A DNA stretch of 34,694 nucleotides from an uncultured Prevotella sp. (GTDB taxonomy: Bacteria > Bacteroidota > Bacteroidia > Bacteroidales > Bacteroidaceae), in assembly GCA_905236815.1 (NCBI GenBank), contig CAJOPE010000041.1:79593-114286 (forward strand), given 5' to 3'. Every line of letters starts with the position of its first letter. Position 1 is the stretch's first letter. Shown piece after piece: positions 9,869-18,675 of the stretch. The notes under the pieces are model-generated. The model ran no database searches. It was not told the origin of the DNA and saw only the letters and a list, made by a program, of their open reading frames with translations. The position numbers were made by a program, and so were the translations under genes.

Positions 9869-11242
9869 ATGAAAATCTTAAAATATTTTACAATATCACT
9901 GTTGGCTTCTTTGTTCATAACAGCATGTTCTGACGAAGATGCAAGCAACGCTTCAATGGCCATCAACAAGGTGTATCTGGAGGACGTAAAATCAAGTGTT
10001 CCTGATAGAGAAGTAACTTTTGCCCGTCTTGGTCAGCTTATACGTATTGAAGGCTCGGGATTTACAGGTCTCAAGAAGATCTATATCAACGGATATGAGA
10101 CCTATTTCAATAATGCCCTGCTCACCGACAAGAATGTATGGGTGACCTTGAACCAAAACACGCCTGTAAGTACAGCCTCTGAAGATGTAAGAAATACCAT
10201 CACCTTCGTCAAGGACAACGGAACTTGTACCTATAGTTTCATCATCCGTTCTGCAAGTCCTTCTATCAGCAGTATTTCCTGCACACTTCCTCAGCCAGGA
10301 GAAACCGTTATCGTGAAAGGTTCCAATTTGGAGGAGACTTCCGAGGTTACACTTCCAGGAGGTGTTGTAGTCAATGAGATTACCAATGATGAAGATGGCA
10401 AATGGTTTTCTTTCGTTATGCCATCCGGAGTAGCTGAAGGTGGTTCTCTTACAAGTACGGGAGCTAATGGAACTGCTATCTCTGCACCTAATTTCAACGA
10501 CAACTCTTGCTATATCATCAATTTTGATGGTAAGGGAACACAGGGTACTTGGAGTGCAACACTTCAGACATCCGATCTTGTTGAAGATCCTCTCAATTCA
10601 GGCAGAGGTAAGGTTGCTATGCTGATTCCAGAGAGTATCGGTACTGTAAAGGCAGGAACAAGCAGCATCAAGGGATACTGGACTGCAGGAAATGATGACC
10701 CAGATGATGATTGGAGTCGAATGACGAAATTCATTCCTGCGACAACTCCTGCCGACTCCATCGCTTTGCAGTTTGATATTTACTGCCCTCAGCCATGGGA
10801 CAAGAGCGGTCAGTTGGAGATCACTCTTCAGAACAACCTCTCCAACTATGGTTGGCAGTCGGCTTGCACCCGTCATTCTGATGAGTATATCAACCAGGCA
10901 TGCGCATGGGTTCCTTGGATGGACCGCGAAACGGGCGAACTCACTGGTCCTTTCCAGACTTCTGGTTGGCAGACCGTTACCATTCCTTTGTCATGGTTTG
11001 GCAACTATACAGGCGAGTATGCCAGCACACCATTCAGTAAGATCATTGCCGACAAGAATGCGGGAAGCTATCGCAACTTCGGATTCCTGTTCTGCAACAG
11101 CGATGTTGACTTCGATGGCGATGCGTCAACCGAGAATGATATCACTCCTTCTCAGGCATTCAATCTACCAATCTATCTCGACAATTTCCGAATTGTCCGC
11201 ATAGGTGGCAAGAGTGTATCCGATTATCCAGAAGAGAAGTAG
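9869..11242 (+). CDS. Surface glycan-binding lipoprotein (XusE-like), IPT/TIG plus C-terminal glycan-binding domain
   Basis: 457-residue lipoprotein (Cys20 in FITACSDED). Residues of about 30-120 and 130-205 form two IPT/TIG-like immunoglobulin folds, recognisable by LIRIEGSGFTGLKKIYING and PGETVIVKGSNLEETSEVTLPG. The C-terminal half (about 215-450) resembles the carbohydrate-binding domain of SGBP-B proteins: it starts with NFDGKGTQGTW and ends YLDNFRIVRIGG, with Trp-rich stretches such as WVPWMD and SGWQTVTIPLSWFGNY. It occupies the place of XusE in known xylan loci, directly before the GH10 gene. Its likely job is to hold xylan on the cell surface near the endoxylanase and the transporter. 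The domain call is strong; the ligand is inferred. Confidence 0.88.
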   Translation: MKILKYFTISLLASLFITACSDEDASNASMAINKVYLEDVKSSVPDREVTFARLGQLIRIEGSGFTGLKKIYINGYETYFNNALLTDKNVWVTLNQNTPVSTASEDVRNTITFVKDNGTCTYSFIIRSASPSISSISCTLPQPGETVIVKGSNLEETSEVTLPGGVVVNEITNDEDGKWFSFVMPSGVAEGGSLTSTGANGTAISAPNFNDNSCYIINFDGKGTQGTWSATLQTSDLVEDPLNSGRGKVAMLIPESIGTVKAGTSSIKGYWTAGNDDPDDDWSRMTKFIPATTPADSIALQFDIYCPQPWDKSGQLEITLQNNLSNYGWQSACTRHSDEYINQACAWVPWMDRETGELTGPFQTSGWQTVTIPLSWFGNYTGEYASTPFSKIIADKNAGSYRNFGFLFCNSDVDFDGDASTENDITPSQAFNLPIYLDNFRIVRIGGKSVSDYPEEK

Positions 11243-11258
11243 TTCCTATTAACTTTAA

Positions 11259-13667
11259 ATGAAAGTAATCATGATGAAAACCAAATATATACTCCCGTTG
11301 TTAGCAGCAAGTATGCTGTTAACGGGATGCGATGACCAGATTATGGAATGGGGCCGACCAGCTGGAGAGAATGCGGTAACCAATGCCGAGATTCCCCTTG
11401 CAGTGAAGGAAGTCCTTGCCAATTACGATAATATCAAGGCCTATGCTGCCCAATACACGCCTAATATGATTGTGGGACTGGGTTGTAGCGCCGATTTGTA
11501 TACCAGCAATTTCAATGGCAATTATCAGCAAATAGCCAATGATAATTTCCAGATGTTCACCATGGGCAATGCCATGAAGATGGATGCGATTGTTGGAAGT
11601 AGTGGTACTATGAATTTTACTACTATGGATGCTATGATTGATAACATGCCATCAGATACCAAACTCTATGGTCACAACTTCATCTGGTATCAGCAGCAGT
11701 CGCAAACCTATCTTAAGAGTCTGATTGCACCAACAATGGTGATCAAGACCGATGGAGATATTGCCAATCTTCTTACAGGTGATGCCAGCGACTTCAATGG
11801 CGGCACATATGGAGGATGGGGATCATGGGGTTCCGGAAAGGCAAGTGCCGAGGTTGTCGATGGTGCTATGGTGCTCACCAACAAGGGTGATGGCAATTTC
11901 TGGGAAGCACAATTTGCCTATACCTTCGACACACCTTTGGAAAAGGACAAGGAATATGTCATCCGATTCAAAGCAAAGAGTTCTTCCGGTTCCGGCCAGC
12001 TTCAGTTCCAATATCAGAATGCTACAACATACGGCTCACAGGGCGGATACACCACTTTTGAAGTGGGAAAAGACTGGACTACCTGCGAGGCTACCTTCAA
12101 GATTACAAACTATGATGATGTGAACCGCATCATCATCAACTTCGGTAAGGTGGGTGGCAGCTATAGCATCGACGACATCCAGTTTGGAACAAAGATTGAA
12201 GATAAGATGACAAATATCCTTGCAGGCGACGCCAGCGATTTCGAAGGCGGCTCTACTGGTGGATGGGGTTCATGGGGTTCTAACAAAGAATCAAGCGAAG
12301 TCAAGGCTGGCGAAGGTAAGGATGGTTCTGCAGGTTTGGTACTTGCCAACAAAGGCGACGGAAATGCATGGGAGGCACAATGTGCATATACCTTTGATAC
12401 GCCTCTCGACAACAGCAAGAAATACATCATCCAGTTCTGGGCAAAGAGTACTGCAGCTGCAGGTGAACTGCAATTCCAGTATCAGAATGGAACCACCTAT
12501 GGTTCACAGGGTGGATATAACACCTTCAACGTCGGCACCACTTGGGCACAGTATGAATTTGAGTTCACACCAACTCCAGACGATGCCAACCGCATCATCT
12601 TGAACTTCGGTAAGATTGGTGCTACATATACCATCGACAACATCAAATTTGGCATTGCCAAGAATCAGGATGCTGCAGGTGGTGCAAAGAAGTTCATACC
12701 GATGTATTACACCCAGGCTAAAGGCAACAACAGCACAAACGGAACAACTATCACCTATACTTTGAAGAGTGCAGCCGAAAAGCGTACAGCTTTATTGGGT
12801 GCTATGGAGGGATGGATCCAAGACATGGCCAAACATCTTGCCGAGAAGAAAGTTGTTCCATACGGATATGATGTTATCAATGAACCTATCGAGGATGGCA
12901 ACAATAAACTCAGAGGTATTGAAGTATTCAATAGTGATGATCAAGCACCTACTGAAACCACAACCGATGGATTGAACCTAAATTGGGGAAGTAATCGTTT
13001 CTATTGGGGCTACTATGTGCCTGACTATGCTGTGCAGGCATTCCAAATGGCCCGCAAATATCTTCCTGCAGAAACAAAACTGTTTGTTAATGACTATAAC
13101 CTTGAGGTTAGTCCAAACAAATTAGCTGCATTAGTAAAGTTTATCAGCGATATCGACAAAGCCAACGGAAGCAATATTGTCGATGGAATCGGTACTCAGG
13201 TTCACTTCGATCTTAGTGCAGCTACAGATGATTGGGATGCCGACCTTGAATTAATAGCCAAGCTTCGTGAGAAAATTGATGCAATGTTCCAAAGTCTTGC
13301 AGCAACCGGGAAATTAGTTCGCGTTACCGAATTGGATGTAGCATTAGGCACAAGCAGTCCTTCAGCAGCTCAATATCGTACTCAGGCAGAAACCTATCGA
13401 ATGATCTTTGAGAGTTACAAGAAGAACATTCCTGAAGCCCAACAGAGTGGTATCACCATTTGGAGTTTGAGTGATAACGAGAAAGAGCATGAATATTGGT
13501 TGAAAGGCGATGTTCCTAATCTCTTCGATGGCAACTATCTGCGCAAGTGGTCATACAAGGGAGTTTGCGATGGAATCGCAGGAAAAGACCTTGGCATCGA
13601 CTTTGGCGGAGATGCCTACAAAGCCTATTATGAGAAAAATAACGTTTCTAGTACAGTAACTGAGTGA
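11259..13667 (+). CDS. GH10 endo-1,4-beta-xylanase lipoprotein with two inserted CBMs
   Basis: Cuts the xylan main chain at the cell surface. The 802-residue product has a lipoprotein signal (LLTGC, Cys24). The GH10 domain starts at about residue 45 (MGNAMKMDAIV, KLYGHNFIWYQQQ), is interrupted at about 165, and resumes at about 475. Catalytic residues are intact: acid/base Glu542 in DVINEPIED and nucleophile Glu691 in VRVTELDVALG, with NDYNLEV and GIGTQVHFD between. The insertion holds two CBM4/9/22-like modules, about residues 169-311 and 318-467, very alike. This split architecture is the one known for Bacteroidota Xyn10 enzymes. The start is uncertain: ATGs at 11274 and 11277 give a shorter, cleaner signal peptide. 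It is the last gene of the operon, 16 bp after the glycan-binding protein. Confidence 0.95.
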   Translation: MKVIMMKTKYILPLLAASMLLTGCDDQIMEWGRPAGENAVTNAEIPLAVKEVLANYDNIKAYAAQYTPNMIVGLGCSADLYTSNFNGNYQQIANDNFQMFTMGNAMKMDAIVGSSGTMNFTTMDAMIDNMPSDTKLYGHNFIWYQQQSQTYLKSLIAPTMVIKTDGDIANLLTGDASDFNGGTYGGWGSWGSGKASAEVVDGAMVLTNKGDGNFWEAQFAYTFDTPLEKDKEYVIRFKAKSSSGSGQLQFQYQNATTYGSQGGYTTFEVGKDWTTCEATFKITNYDDVNRIIINFGKVGGSYSIDDIQFGTKIEDKMTNILAGDASDFEGGSTGGWGSWGSNKESSEVKAGEGKDGSAGLVLANKGDGNAWEAQCAYTFDTPLDNSKKYIIQFWAKSTAAAGELQFQYQNGTTYGSQGGYNTFNVGTTWAQYEFEFTPTPDDANRIILNFGKIGATYTIDNIKFGIAKNQDAAGGAKKFIPMYYTQAKGNNSTNGTTITYTLKSAAEKRTALLGAMEGWIQDMAKHLAEKKVVPYGYDVINEPIEDGNNKLRGIEVFNSDDQAPTETTTDGLNLNWGSNRFYWGYYVPDYAVQAFQMARKYLPAETKLFVNDYNLEVSPNKLAALVKFISDIDKANGSNIVDGIGTQVHFDLSAATDDWDADLELIAKLREKIDAMFQSLAATGKLVRVTELDVALGTSSPSAAQYRTQAETYRMIFESYKKNIPEAQQSGITIWSLSDNEKEHEYWLKGDVPNLFDGNYLRKWSYKGVCDGIAGKDLGIDFGGDAYKAYYEKNNVSSTVTE
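11763..12660 (+). repeat. Tandem CBM duplication inside the GH10 gene
   Basis: Two consecutive segments, about 11763-12192 and 12210-12660, encode modules that align along their length. Shared blocks include GGWGSWGS, NKGDG-WEAQ-AYTFDTPL, LQFQYQN-TTYGSQGGY and NRII-NFGK. The DNA is also similar (for example, TCATGGGGTTC occurs in both), pointing to a fairly recent tandem duplication. Confidence 0.85.
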
Positions 13668-13699
13668 TTAATTCAGTGTTATAGTTTCTTAGCTTAAAA

Positions 13700-13731
13700 A
13701 AGGTCGGACTGCAGTGATGCAGTTCGACCTT
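13700..13731. terminator. Bidirectional terminator between the GH10 and SGNH genes
   Basis: Hairpin with 14-nt arms, AAGGTCGGACTGCA and TGCAGTTCGACCTT, one mismatch and loop GTGA. It has an A run on the left (13696-13701), which is a T run for the minus strand, and TATGTATTAT on the right. The two genes converge here, so it probably ends both transcripts. Confidence 0.85.
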
Positions 13732-13736
13732 ATGTA

Positions 13737-14948
13737 TTATAGAAGTTTTAGTTTTACTAATTCATTGGCTGCATATTCTCCCATCACCTTATATCCCGCC
13801 GGATTAGGGTGCAGCCAGTCACTTTGATATTCTTTCTTCAAGCAGGATGGGTCAGCAGGATCTCTAAGCAGCTCATCAAAATCAAGAAGACCGTCAAATT
13901 CGCTCTTGTTGGCTCTTATCCATTGATTAACAGTTTCACGGGCCGCCTCATGGAAAGGCGAATAATAGCCAGCATTCTTAAACGGCGTAATTGTTGCCAT
14001 CACAACTTTTAGATGGCGGGCCTTTGCCTTCTGTATCATTTCCTTATATGCAGCAATAAGCATTGAAGCTACAGTCTCGCTATTTCCCTTAGCATTTCCG
14101 ATATCGTTAACGCCTTCAAAAATAATAACTGTCTTCACTCCACTCTGCATCAGAATATCCCGATCAAATCGGAGTTTTGCCATAATTCCGAAGCCACCTG
14201 TTGTAGCTACTCGATTATTACCGATACCCAGATTCAGCACACCTACATGCGTTATCTTATGCTTCAACTGAAGATATTCAGAAAGCATATCCGGCCATCT
14301 ATTCTGCAGATTATCTGCAGAGCCTTTTCCATCAGTTATTGAGTTTCCGATAATTGCTACAGAATGAGCCGTTGAGTTATAAACATCGATTCCATCGATA
14401 TTAAACCAGTGATTTTCCCGAAAGGAAGTACTGAAATCGGATTTGGCATTGGTTACACCTTTCATAATATAAGAAGTGGTGCGTGAGCCCATGTGCACGG
14501 TTGGATTAGCAGGAGCCGATGTATAGTTGATGGTAATGGCAAGTTTCTGCATTGCCTTCAAATCAAACTTTATTGCATCACTAACCAACGTCTTTCCTGC
14601 AGGAATCGTTGCTGTATATTTGTTCTGAAACTTGAGATACTTTGCTGTCTTTGGTAAAATATCGAAGGAATCGGTAGAAGTGGCGATATAAACCGAACGA
14701 ATCACCACCGGCTCCGTGCTATAGACATTGCTGAATCGAAGTCGAATAAGGTCACCGCCTACAGATACTTTCACTACCTGACGAAGTGAGCGATTAGACA
14801 GATTGTTGTTATGGGGCATAAAGCTCTTTACAGGAATCTGAGGAGCTGTCGCCCAGGTACCCACCCACTGGCTGCCAGTAATAGTCTTCACCTGTGCGTT
14901 GGCAGTAAGGGCGCACAGGCAGATGAACAAAGCAATAAGTCTTTTCAT
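13737..14948 (-). CDS. Secreted SGNH/GDSL hydrolase, XynE-like esterase
   Basis: Probable acyl esterase that removes ester groups from xylan or its oligosaccharides. The 403-residue product has a signal peptide (MKRLIALFICLCALTANA before Q). Residues of about 25-190 form an N-terminal beta-rich domain; the SGNH domain follows. Block I is IIGNSITDGKGS with nucleophile Ser203, block II GIGNNRV, block III IIFEGVNDIG, and block V SDWLHPNPAGY with Asp377 and His380. It resembles the SGNH subgroup named after Prevotella bryantii XynE, a putative arylesterase/acylhydrolase also found in a xylanase cluster. It has its own -7 element and converges on the GH10 gene, so it is in the locus but not in the operon. 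Substrate specificity is inferred. Confidence 0.87.
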   Translation of the reverse strand: MKRLIALFICLCALTANAQVKTITGSQWVGTWATAPQIPVKSFMPHNNNLSNRSLRQVVKVSVGGDLIRLRFSNVYSTEPVVIRSVYIATSTDSFDILPKTAKYLKFQNKYTATIPAGKTLVSDAIKFDLKAMQKLAITINYTSAPANPTVHMGSRTTSYIMKGVTNAKSDFSTSFRENHWFNIDGIDVYNSTAHSVAIIGNSITDGKGSADNLQNRWPDMLSEYLQLKHKITHVGVLNLGIGNNRVATTGGFGIMAKLRFDRDILMQSGVKTVIIFEGVNDIGNAKGNSETVASMLIAAYKEMIQKAKARHLKVVMATITPFKNAGYYSPFHEAARETVNQWIRANKSEFDGLLDFDELLRDPADPSCLKKEYQSDWLHPNPAGYKVMGEYAANELVKLKLL

Positions 14949-14981
14949 TTCTTTTACCCTAAAAAATATTCAAATTGCCTG

Positions 14982-14989
14982 CAAAATTA
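14982..14989 (-). promoter_or_regulatory. -7 promoter element of the SGNH esterase gene
   Basis: On the minus strand this reads TAATTTTG, a full match to TAnnTTTG, 33 bp before the ATG. Only a weak TTTA lies near the -33 position. It allows independent transcription from the TonB gene upstream. Confidence 0.5.
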
Positions 14990-15029
14990 CGAATATTATT
15001 TATTATAGGATAAAGATAGAAAGAAAAAA

Positions 15030-15860
15030 TTAATTCAAGCGGAAAACGACAGGAACATTGAACCTTACACGAACAGCCTGACCATTCTGCTTTCCAGGCA
15101 GCCATCGTGGCATATTTCTCACTACGCGCAAGGCTTCCTTGTCCAATGAAGGATCAGCAGCTCTCAGTATCCTTACATCGGTTATAGAACCATCACGTTC
15201 CACAACAAAGCCAATTACTACCCTACCTTCGATTCCATTTTCTTGCGCAACCACCGGATATTTCGTGTTTTTTCCAAGATAACTCATCAAAGCAGAAGTA
15301 CCACCAGGGAAAGCAGGCATCACCTCGGCAATAGTAAGCGCTTCTGTTATCTCTGGGCGCTTTGGTTCTGGTGCTGGTGGAGCTGCAGTAACGATTTCAT
15401 CGTGCATAGCTGCTATAGTTCTGTCAGTAGTTCCTTCTACATTCTCAGAACCAACCGCAACCGTCTTATCCAGATCTGCCATCTGGGTCATCAATTTCTT
15501 CTCATCAACCAAGTCATCAGGCTTGATAATTGGAGCAACAAACTTTTGGGTGTGACGAACAACGGGTACTTCCTTTACCTTCTGAGTCTTAGGCTGCACT
15601 TTCTTTGGAGCATCTCTATGATTATATTCTATAATATGCGATCCTGCACCAAAGCCATCTACATCAATAATTTCCTCTTTATGAGAATAGTTATAAGCCA
15701 AGGCACCACCAAACAGGGCTGCAGCAGCCAAAAGGATTCCCAAAGACTTCATATTTCTGCTCGAAGTCTCTTTTCTTATCTGATAAGCACCATAACTTGT
15801 ATTTCTACCAGTGAACACCATGTCAATCCACTTAGGATCGTAAATATCAACTCTTGCCAT
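15030..15860 (-). CDS. TonB family energy-transducing protein
   Basis: 276 residues. A short cytoplasmic N-terminus with WIDMVFTGRNTSYGAYQIRK, typical of Bacteroidota TonB proteins, is followed by one membrane helix at about residues 38-57 (LGILLAAAALFGGALAY). A long periplasmic spacer with Pro/Lys stretches then leads to the C-terminal TonB domain at about 185-276 (PAFPGGTSALMSYL, IEGRVVIGFVVERDGSITDV, PSLDKEALRVVRNMPRWLPG, VRFNVPVVFRLN). With ExbB/ExbD it passes proton-motive energy to TonB-dependent receptors. No exbB or exbD is in the window. Being between SusC-type loci, it may serve them, but TonB proteins are often shared. It is preceded by a good promoter and followed 81 bp later by the SGNH gene. 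Confidence 0.93.
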   Translation of the reverse strand: MARVDIYDPKWIDMVFTGRNTSYGAYQIRKETSSRNMKSLGILLAAAALFGGALAYNYSHKEEIIDVDGFGAGSHIIEYNHRDAPKKVQPKTQKVKEVPVVRHTQKFVAPIIKPDDLVDEKKLMTQMADLDKTVAVGSENVEGTTDRTIAAMHDEIVTAAPPAPEPKRPEITEALTIAEVMPAFPGGTSALMSYLGKNTKYPVVAQENGIEGRVVIGFVVERDGSITDVRILRAADPSLDKEALRVVRNMPRWLPGKQNGQAVRVRFNVPVVFRLN

Positions 15861-15903
15861 AATTTATAGTTTTTAAAAATGAAACATCTTTTGGATTACA
15901 CGG

Positions 15904-15911
15904 CAAAGATA
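15904..15911 (-). promoter_or_regulatory. -7 promoter element of the TonB gene
   Basis: Minus-strand TATCTTTG fully matches TAnnTTTG. TTG lies 20 nt upstream as a partial -33 element, and the start codon is about 44 bp downstream. Confidence 0.55.
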
Positions 15912-15988
15912 ATTTCAACTTTTCAAACTATCAATTTATGGAGTGTGCAAGGTAGTGTTCAATAACTATCCTTCTGATAATCAACAAT

Positions 15989-17101
15989 TTAAGAAATAGA
16001 CTTTATTACATCATCCCAATCCTTTGGCGAGCCTTTTTGGCCAAAAGCCTTCTCATAAAGTCTTCTTCTGGTAGAGGTAATAGCCTCCTTGCTATGAGCA
16101 GTCAATTCTCCGATGGCAGAAGGGGCTATATTCATCTTTAATAACTGACAGACATGGTATTCATGCTCACTTAATTTACAGAGCATGGCAAGATTGGTAT
16201 CGAAGGTGGGATATACTTCACGAAGAATATCCCCTATTTTTTCCCATTCCATCGAGGATAAGCAGCCCGATTCCATAGGTGAATTCAGCTTTAATTTAAT
16301 CTTCTGATAGATTTCCGAACTTTCAATGTCGGATTGTTCTTCCTCCAAAACCCTCTTGTCCTTATGCGCATATTCCTGTTGCAACTGCTTCATTCTTTCA
16401 ATACGCATCCAGAGCAACTGTTCCCGTTGTTCCTTATTGTTGATAACCATATAGGAAATAACTCCAACAGCTATCAACAAACCGAATAAAAGGGCAAGCA
16501 CCACAAAGAAGGTATCAAACATACCCAGCAATTCCTCATTATGTGCCTTGTTCCTTCTACTATTATAATGATCAAATACCCCCTTAGCAATTTTTTCCTT
16601 ATTCGATTTCTCGACAAGTTTATTTGCCATTTCATAAAGTGCCAACTCATCATTTGCTGCGATTTCATCACCCAAATAAAGATCAATTTTCAGCAATCCC
16701 AGATGACCCTTTCGCTGAGCAAAGAGATTATCCGAGGAAATCAACCTTCGATTATAAATGATGGAAGAGTCGATGAAATCGTTATTTTTATTAGCCAAAA
16801 GATAGAAAGAATCCGCTTTCATCGCCTCTTTTTCGAGTTGGGATCCCTTAGGGAGTTCAGATTTAGCAATCAGATTGATATCTTCCTTAATTGAATCAGC
16901 CAAGACTCTGTTTTCTTCTTTCAAGGCTGTGACACGGGCTTTAAGAAGCAAACTCAAGCAAGTATCCTGTCTGCCTTGCTTCTCCAATTTCCAGGCCTGT
17001 CTTCGCATTTCACGAACCGACACCACCTGTCCTGGCAGATGATCATCACAGGAAATCATCAACCCGATAAGAATCAGACAAAGAAGAAATAACTTTTTCA
17101 T
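15989..17101 (-). CDS. Membrane-tethered regulator: lipoprotein-like N-terminus, helical domain, TM, coiled coil, LuxR-like HTH
   Basis: 370 residues. It starts with a lipobox-like signal (LMISC, Cys18), then about 175 residues of helical sequence resembling degenerate tetratricopeptide repeats. One membrane helix follows at about 197-220 (FFVVLALLFGLLIAVGVISYMV), then a charged coiled coil at about 223-265. The C-terminal domain at about 305-352 (LSEHEYHVCQLLKMNIAPSAIGELT, then STRRRLYEKAFG) looks like a LuxR-type helix-turn-helix. The layout suggests that the helical part senses something in the periplasm and the C-terminus binds DNA at the membrane. It is shorter than the related TPR-HTH proteins I know from Bacteroidota. 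Targets are unknown; candidates are the adjacent TonB gene or the SusC/SusD operons at 20722-34658. It has its own -7 element. Confidence 0.75.
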   Translation of the reverse strand: MKKLFLLCLILIGLMISCDDHLPGQVVSVREMRRQAWKLEKQGRQDTCLSLLLKARVTALKEENRVLADSIKEDINLIAKSELPKGSQLEKEAMKADSFYLLANKNNDFIDSSIIYNRRLISSDNLFAQRKGHLGLLKIDLYLGDEIAANDELALYEMANKLVEKSNKEKIAKGVFDHYNSRRNKAHNEELLGMFDTFFVVLALLFGLLIAVGVISYMVINNKEQREQLLWMRIERMKQLQQEYAHKDKRVLEEEQSDIESSEIYQKIKLKLNSPMESGCLSSMEWEKIGDILREVYPTFDTNLAMLCKLSEHEYHVCQLLKMNIAPSAIGELTAHSKEAITSTRRRLYEKAFGQKGSPKDWDDVIKSIS

Positions 17102-17122
17102 AATATATCGCTTAAACGGCTA

Positions 17123-17130
17123 CAAAGATA
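17123..17130 (-). promoter_or_regulatory. -7 promoter element of the tethered regulator gene
   Basis: Minus-strand TATCTTTG fully matches TAnnTTTG, 21 bp before the ATG. I see no clear TTTG at the -33 spacing. Confidence 0.45.
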
Positions 17131-17242
17131 AGGAGAATAATTCGTAATTCTTAATGCATAATTCATAATTTTAATAGAGATAGACCATATTTATGAACTA
17201 TACACAACAAAAGGCAAAATAAAAGAGCACATAAAAAAAATT

Positions 17243-17264
17243 GGGGCTGACCGACGTCAGCCCC
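17243..17264 (-). terminator. Terminator of the C10 peptidase gene (copy A of a repeated terminator)
   Basis: Perfect 9-bp arms GGGGCTGAC and GTCAGCCCC with loop CGAC. On the minus strand it is followed by AATTTTTTTT. It is preceded on that strand by TCTCTCTCGTCTTTT. The same hairpin and preceding sequence occur at 20644-20680. Confidence 0.9.
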
Positions 17265-17310
17265 TAAAAGACGAGAGAGAAAAATTAGTCACGACTGACT
17301 AACAATATGT

Positions 17311-18675
17311 TTATTTTATCAAATATTTCTTTCCATTACGAACAACAATACCTTTATAATGACCACCAACTTTCTGACCAGTAAGGTTAAAAGTAGAAGC
17401 ATTATTTACCAAAGATACTGCAGCAACATTAGAAACTCCAGAGGTAGATACAATCTGAGACATCCAAATATCATCAGTATCATTCTCCAAAGAATAAGAA
17501 CTTCCATTCTTCTTTACAACAACACTATTGATATTGTTAGCACCAGTATGAACAGGCAACCAACTATCACCCGACTTCACACCAATAAAGAATCGGTAAT
17601 CTCCATCAGCAGCATCAGACATAGCCTGAGCATAATTCAGAGAACGAATCGTAAAACTAGAACTCTGACGATGATTCAAAGAAAAATCCTCTGGAGTATC
17701 AGCGCCCTTCTTTGAAGAAGAACTAAAGTATTTAATAACCTTTTGATTTCCGGATTTATCTAAAGCAATGACTGCAAAAGAACCAACATATTTATTTCTA
17801 CCCATATTTGAAAGAGTAGCATTTACAGACATTACCCCTTCATTTAATGAAGATGGAGTATAAGATATATCGCCAGAATTCAAAAATTGAGGTTCATAAG
17901 AAGTTCCATCTGAAGATGGACAAATACCAAGAATCATTTCCTGTCCTTCACTAAAAGAAGAACTACCAGGATTTAATAAAGCTATATCAAAATAGCCATC
18001 GGACGAGCCACCCCATCCCCAGTTTACATGAACGAAACCATCTTCATTATAGCCATCAATAACAAACTCATGGCCACCAGAATTACTAGAGCCAGAATAC
18101 ATCAATGGACGATTAGCATTCAATTCACTATATACCTTTTTCATCCAAAGATCTTCAGAATATAGAGATCTTGTATATAACTGAAGATTTGAATTGTAGT
18201 TAAAATAGTCTACCAAGGCATTTGCAGCCTCATAAGAAAAGGCACCACTGCCACTTTCGTTATACTGCATACTAACAGAAACTCCAAGGTCATACATAAT
18301 CTTAGCAACCTCACTTGCTGAAGCATCATTATCACTACCAGAATAGGTATCTCTCATAATAGACCAATCATAAGTTTCCTTACTATAGTCTACAGTCAAA
18401 ACCAAGCTATTTTGGCCTTCTGGAGCGAAAGTGTAAGTATGTATATTCTGCCCCTTAGCAGGATATTGATTATAATACATAACCTGAGCCATCGCTGTTG
18501 CAACACATCCTGTAACATAATGTTTTCCATTCTTCATTACAGGAGTAAGTAGATTATAGGGAGCACCTTGATTCCATTTGCAAGAAACTAAAGGCTCTAC
18601 AACAGCTTTAAAACCATCATACTGAGTTGCTGGTTTAATTTTGTGAGAAGAACCTTTCTTCAAAGATTTTTTCAA
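17311..18675 (-). pseudogene. C10 (streptopain-like) cysteine peptidase lacking start, signal peptide and propeptide
   Basis: The open frame encodes a nearly full C10 protease domain: WNQGAPYNLL, nucleophile Cys57 in VTGCVATAMAQVMYY, His202 in SGGHEFVIDGY, and HVNWGWGG, followed by beta-sandwich sequence and a Prevotella-type tail (GQKVGGHYKG, VVRNGKKYLIK) of the kind linked to type IX secretion. No ATG lies before the protease domain; the only upstream start is a TTG at 18675, inside an inverted-repeat arm, and a stop follows a few codons further up. Family members normally carry a signal peptide and a propeptide of 100 or more residues, both missing. So this is a 5'-truncated gene or a silent cassette. 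The remaining frame has no stop or frameshift and catalytic residues are intact, so the break is recent or the fragment is kept by recombination. Confidence 0.82.

Noticed and set aside
10773..11204. A 143-codon frame inside the XusE-like gene
   Set aside because: It overlaps a confidently assigned lipoprotein gene in another frame and shows no recognisable motif.
13737..14948. SGNH gene as part of the xylanase operon
   Set aside because: It is on the opposite strand with a bidirectional terminator between, so it is not cotranscribed, though functionally linked.
15243..15869. A 208-codon open frame on the plus strand opposite the TonB gene
   Set aside because: It lies antisense to a well-supported TonB gene, its composition is Ser/Ile/Cys-rich, and it has no domain or signal; it is a shadow of the coding strand.
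17311..18675. Intact C10 peptidase starting at TTG 18675
   Set aside because: The start would be inside a repeat arm and the product would lack both signal peptide and propeptide, which this secreted family needs. Called as a truncated gene instead.
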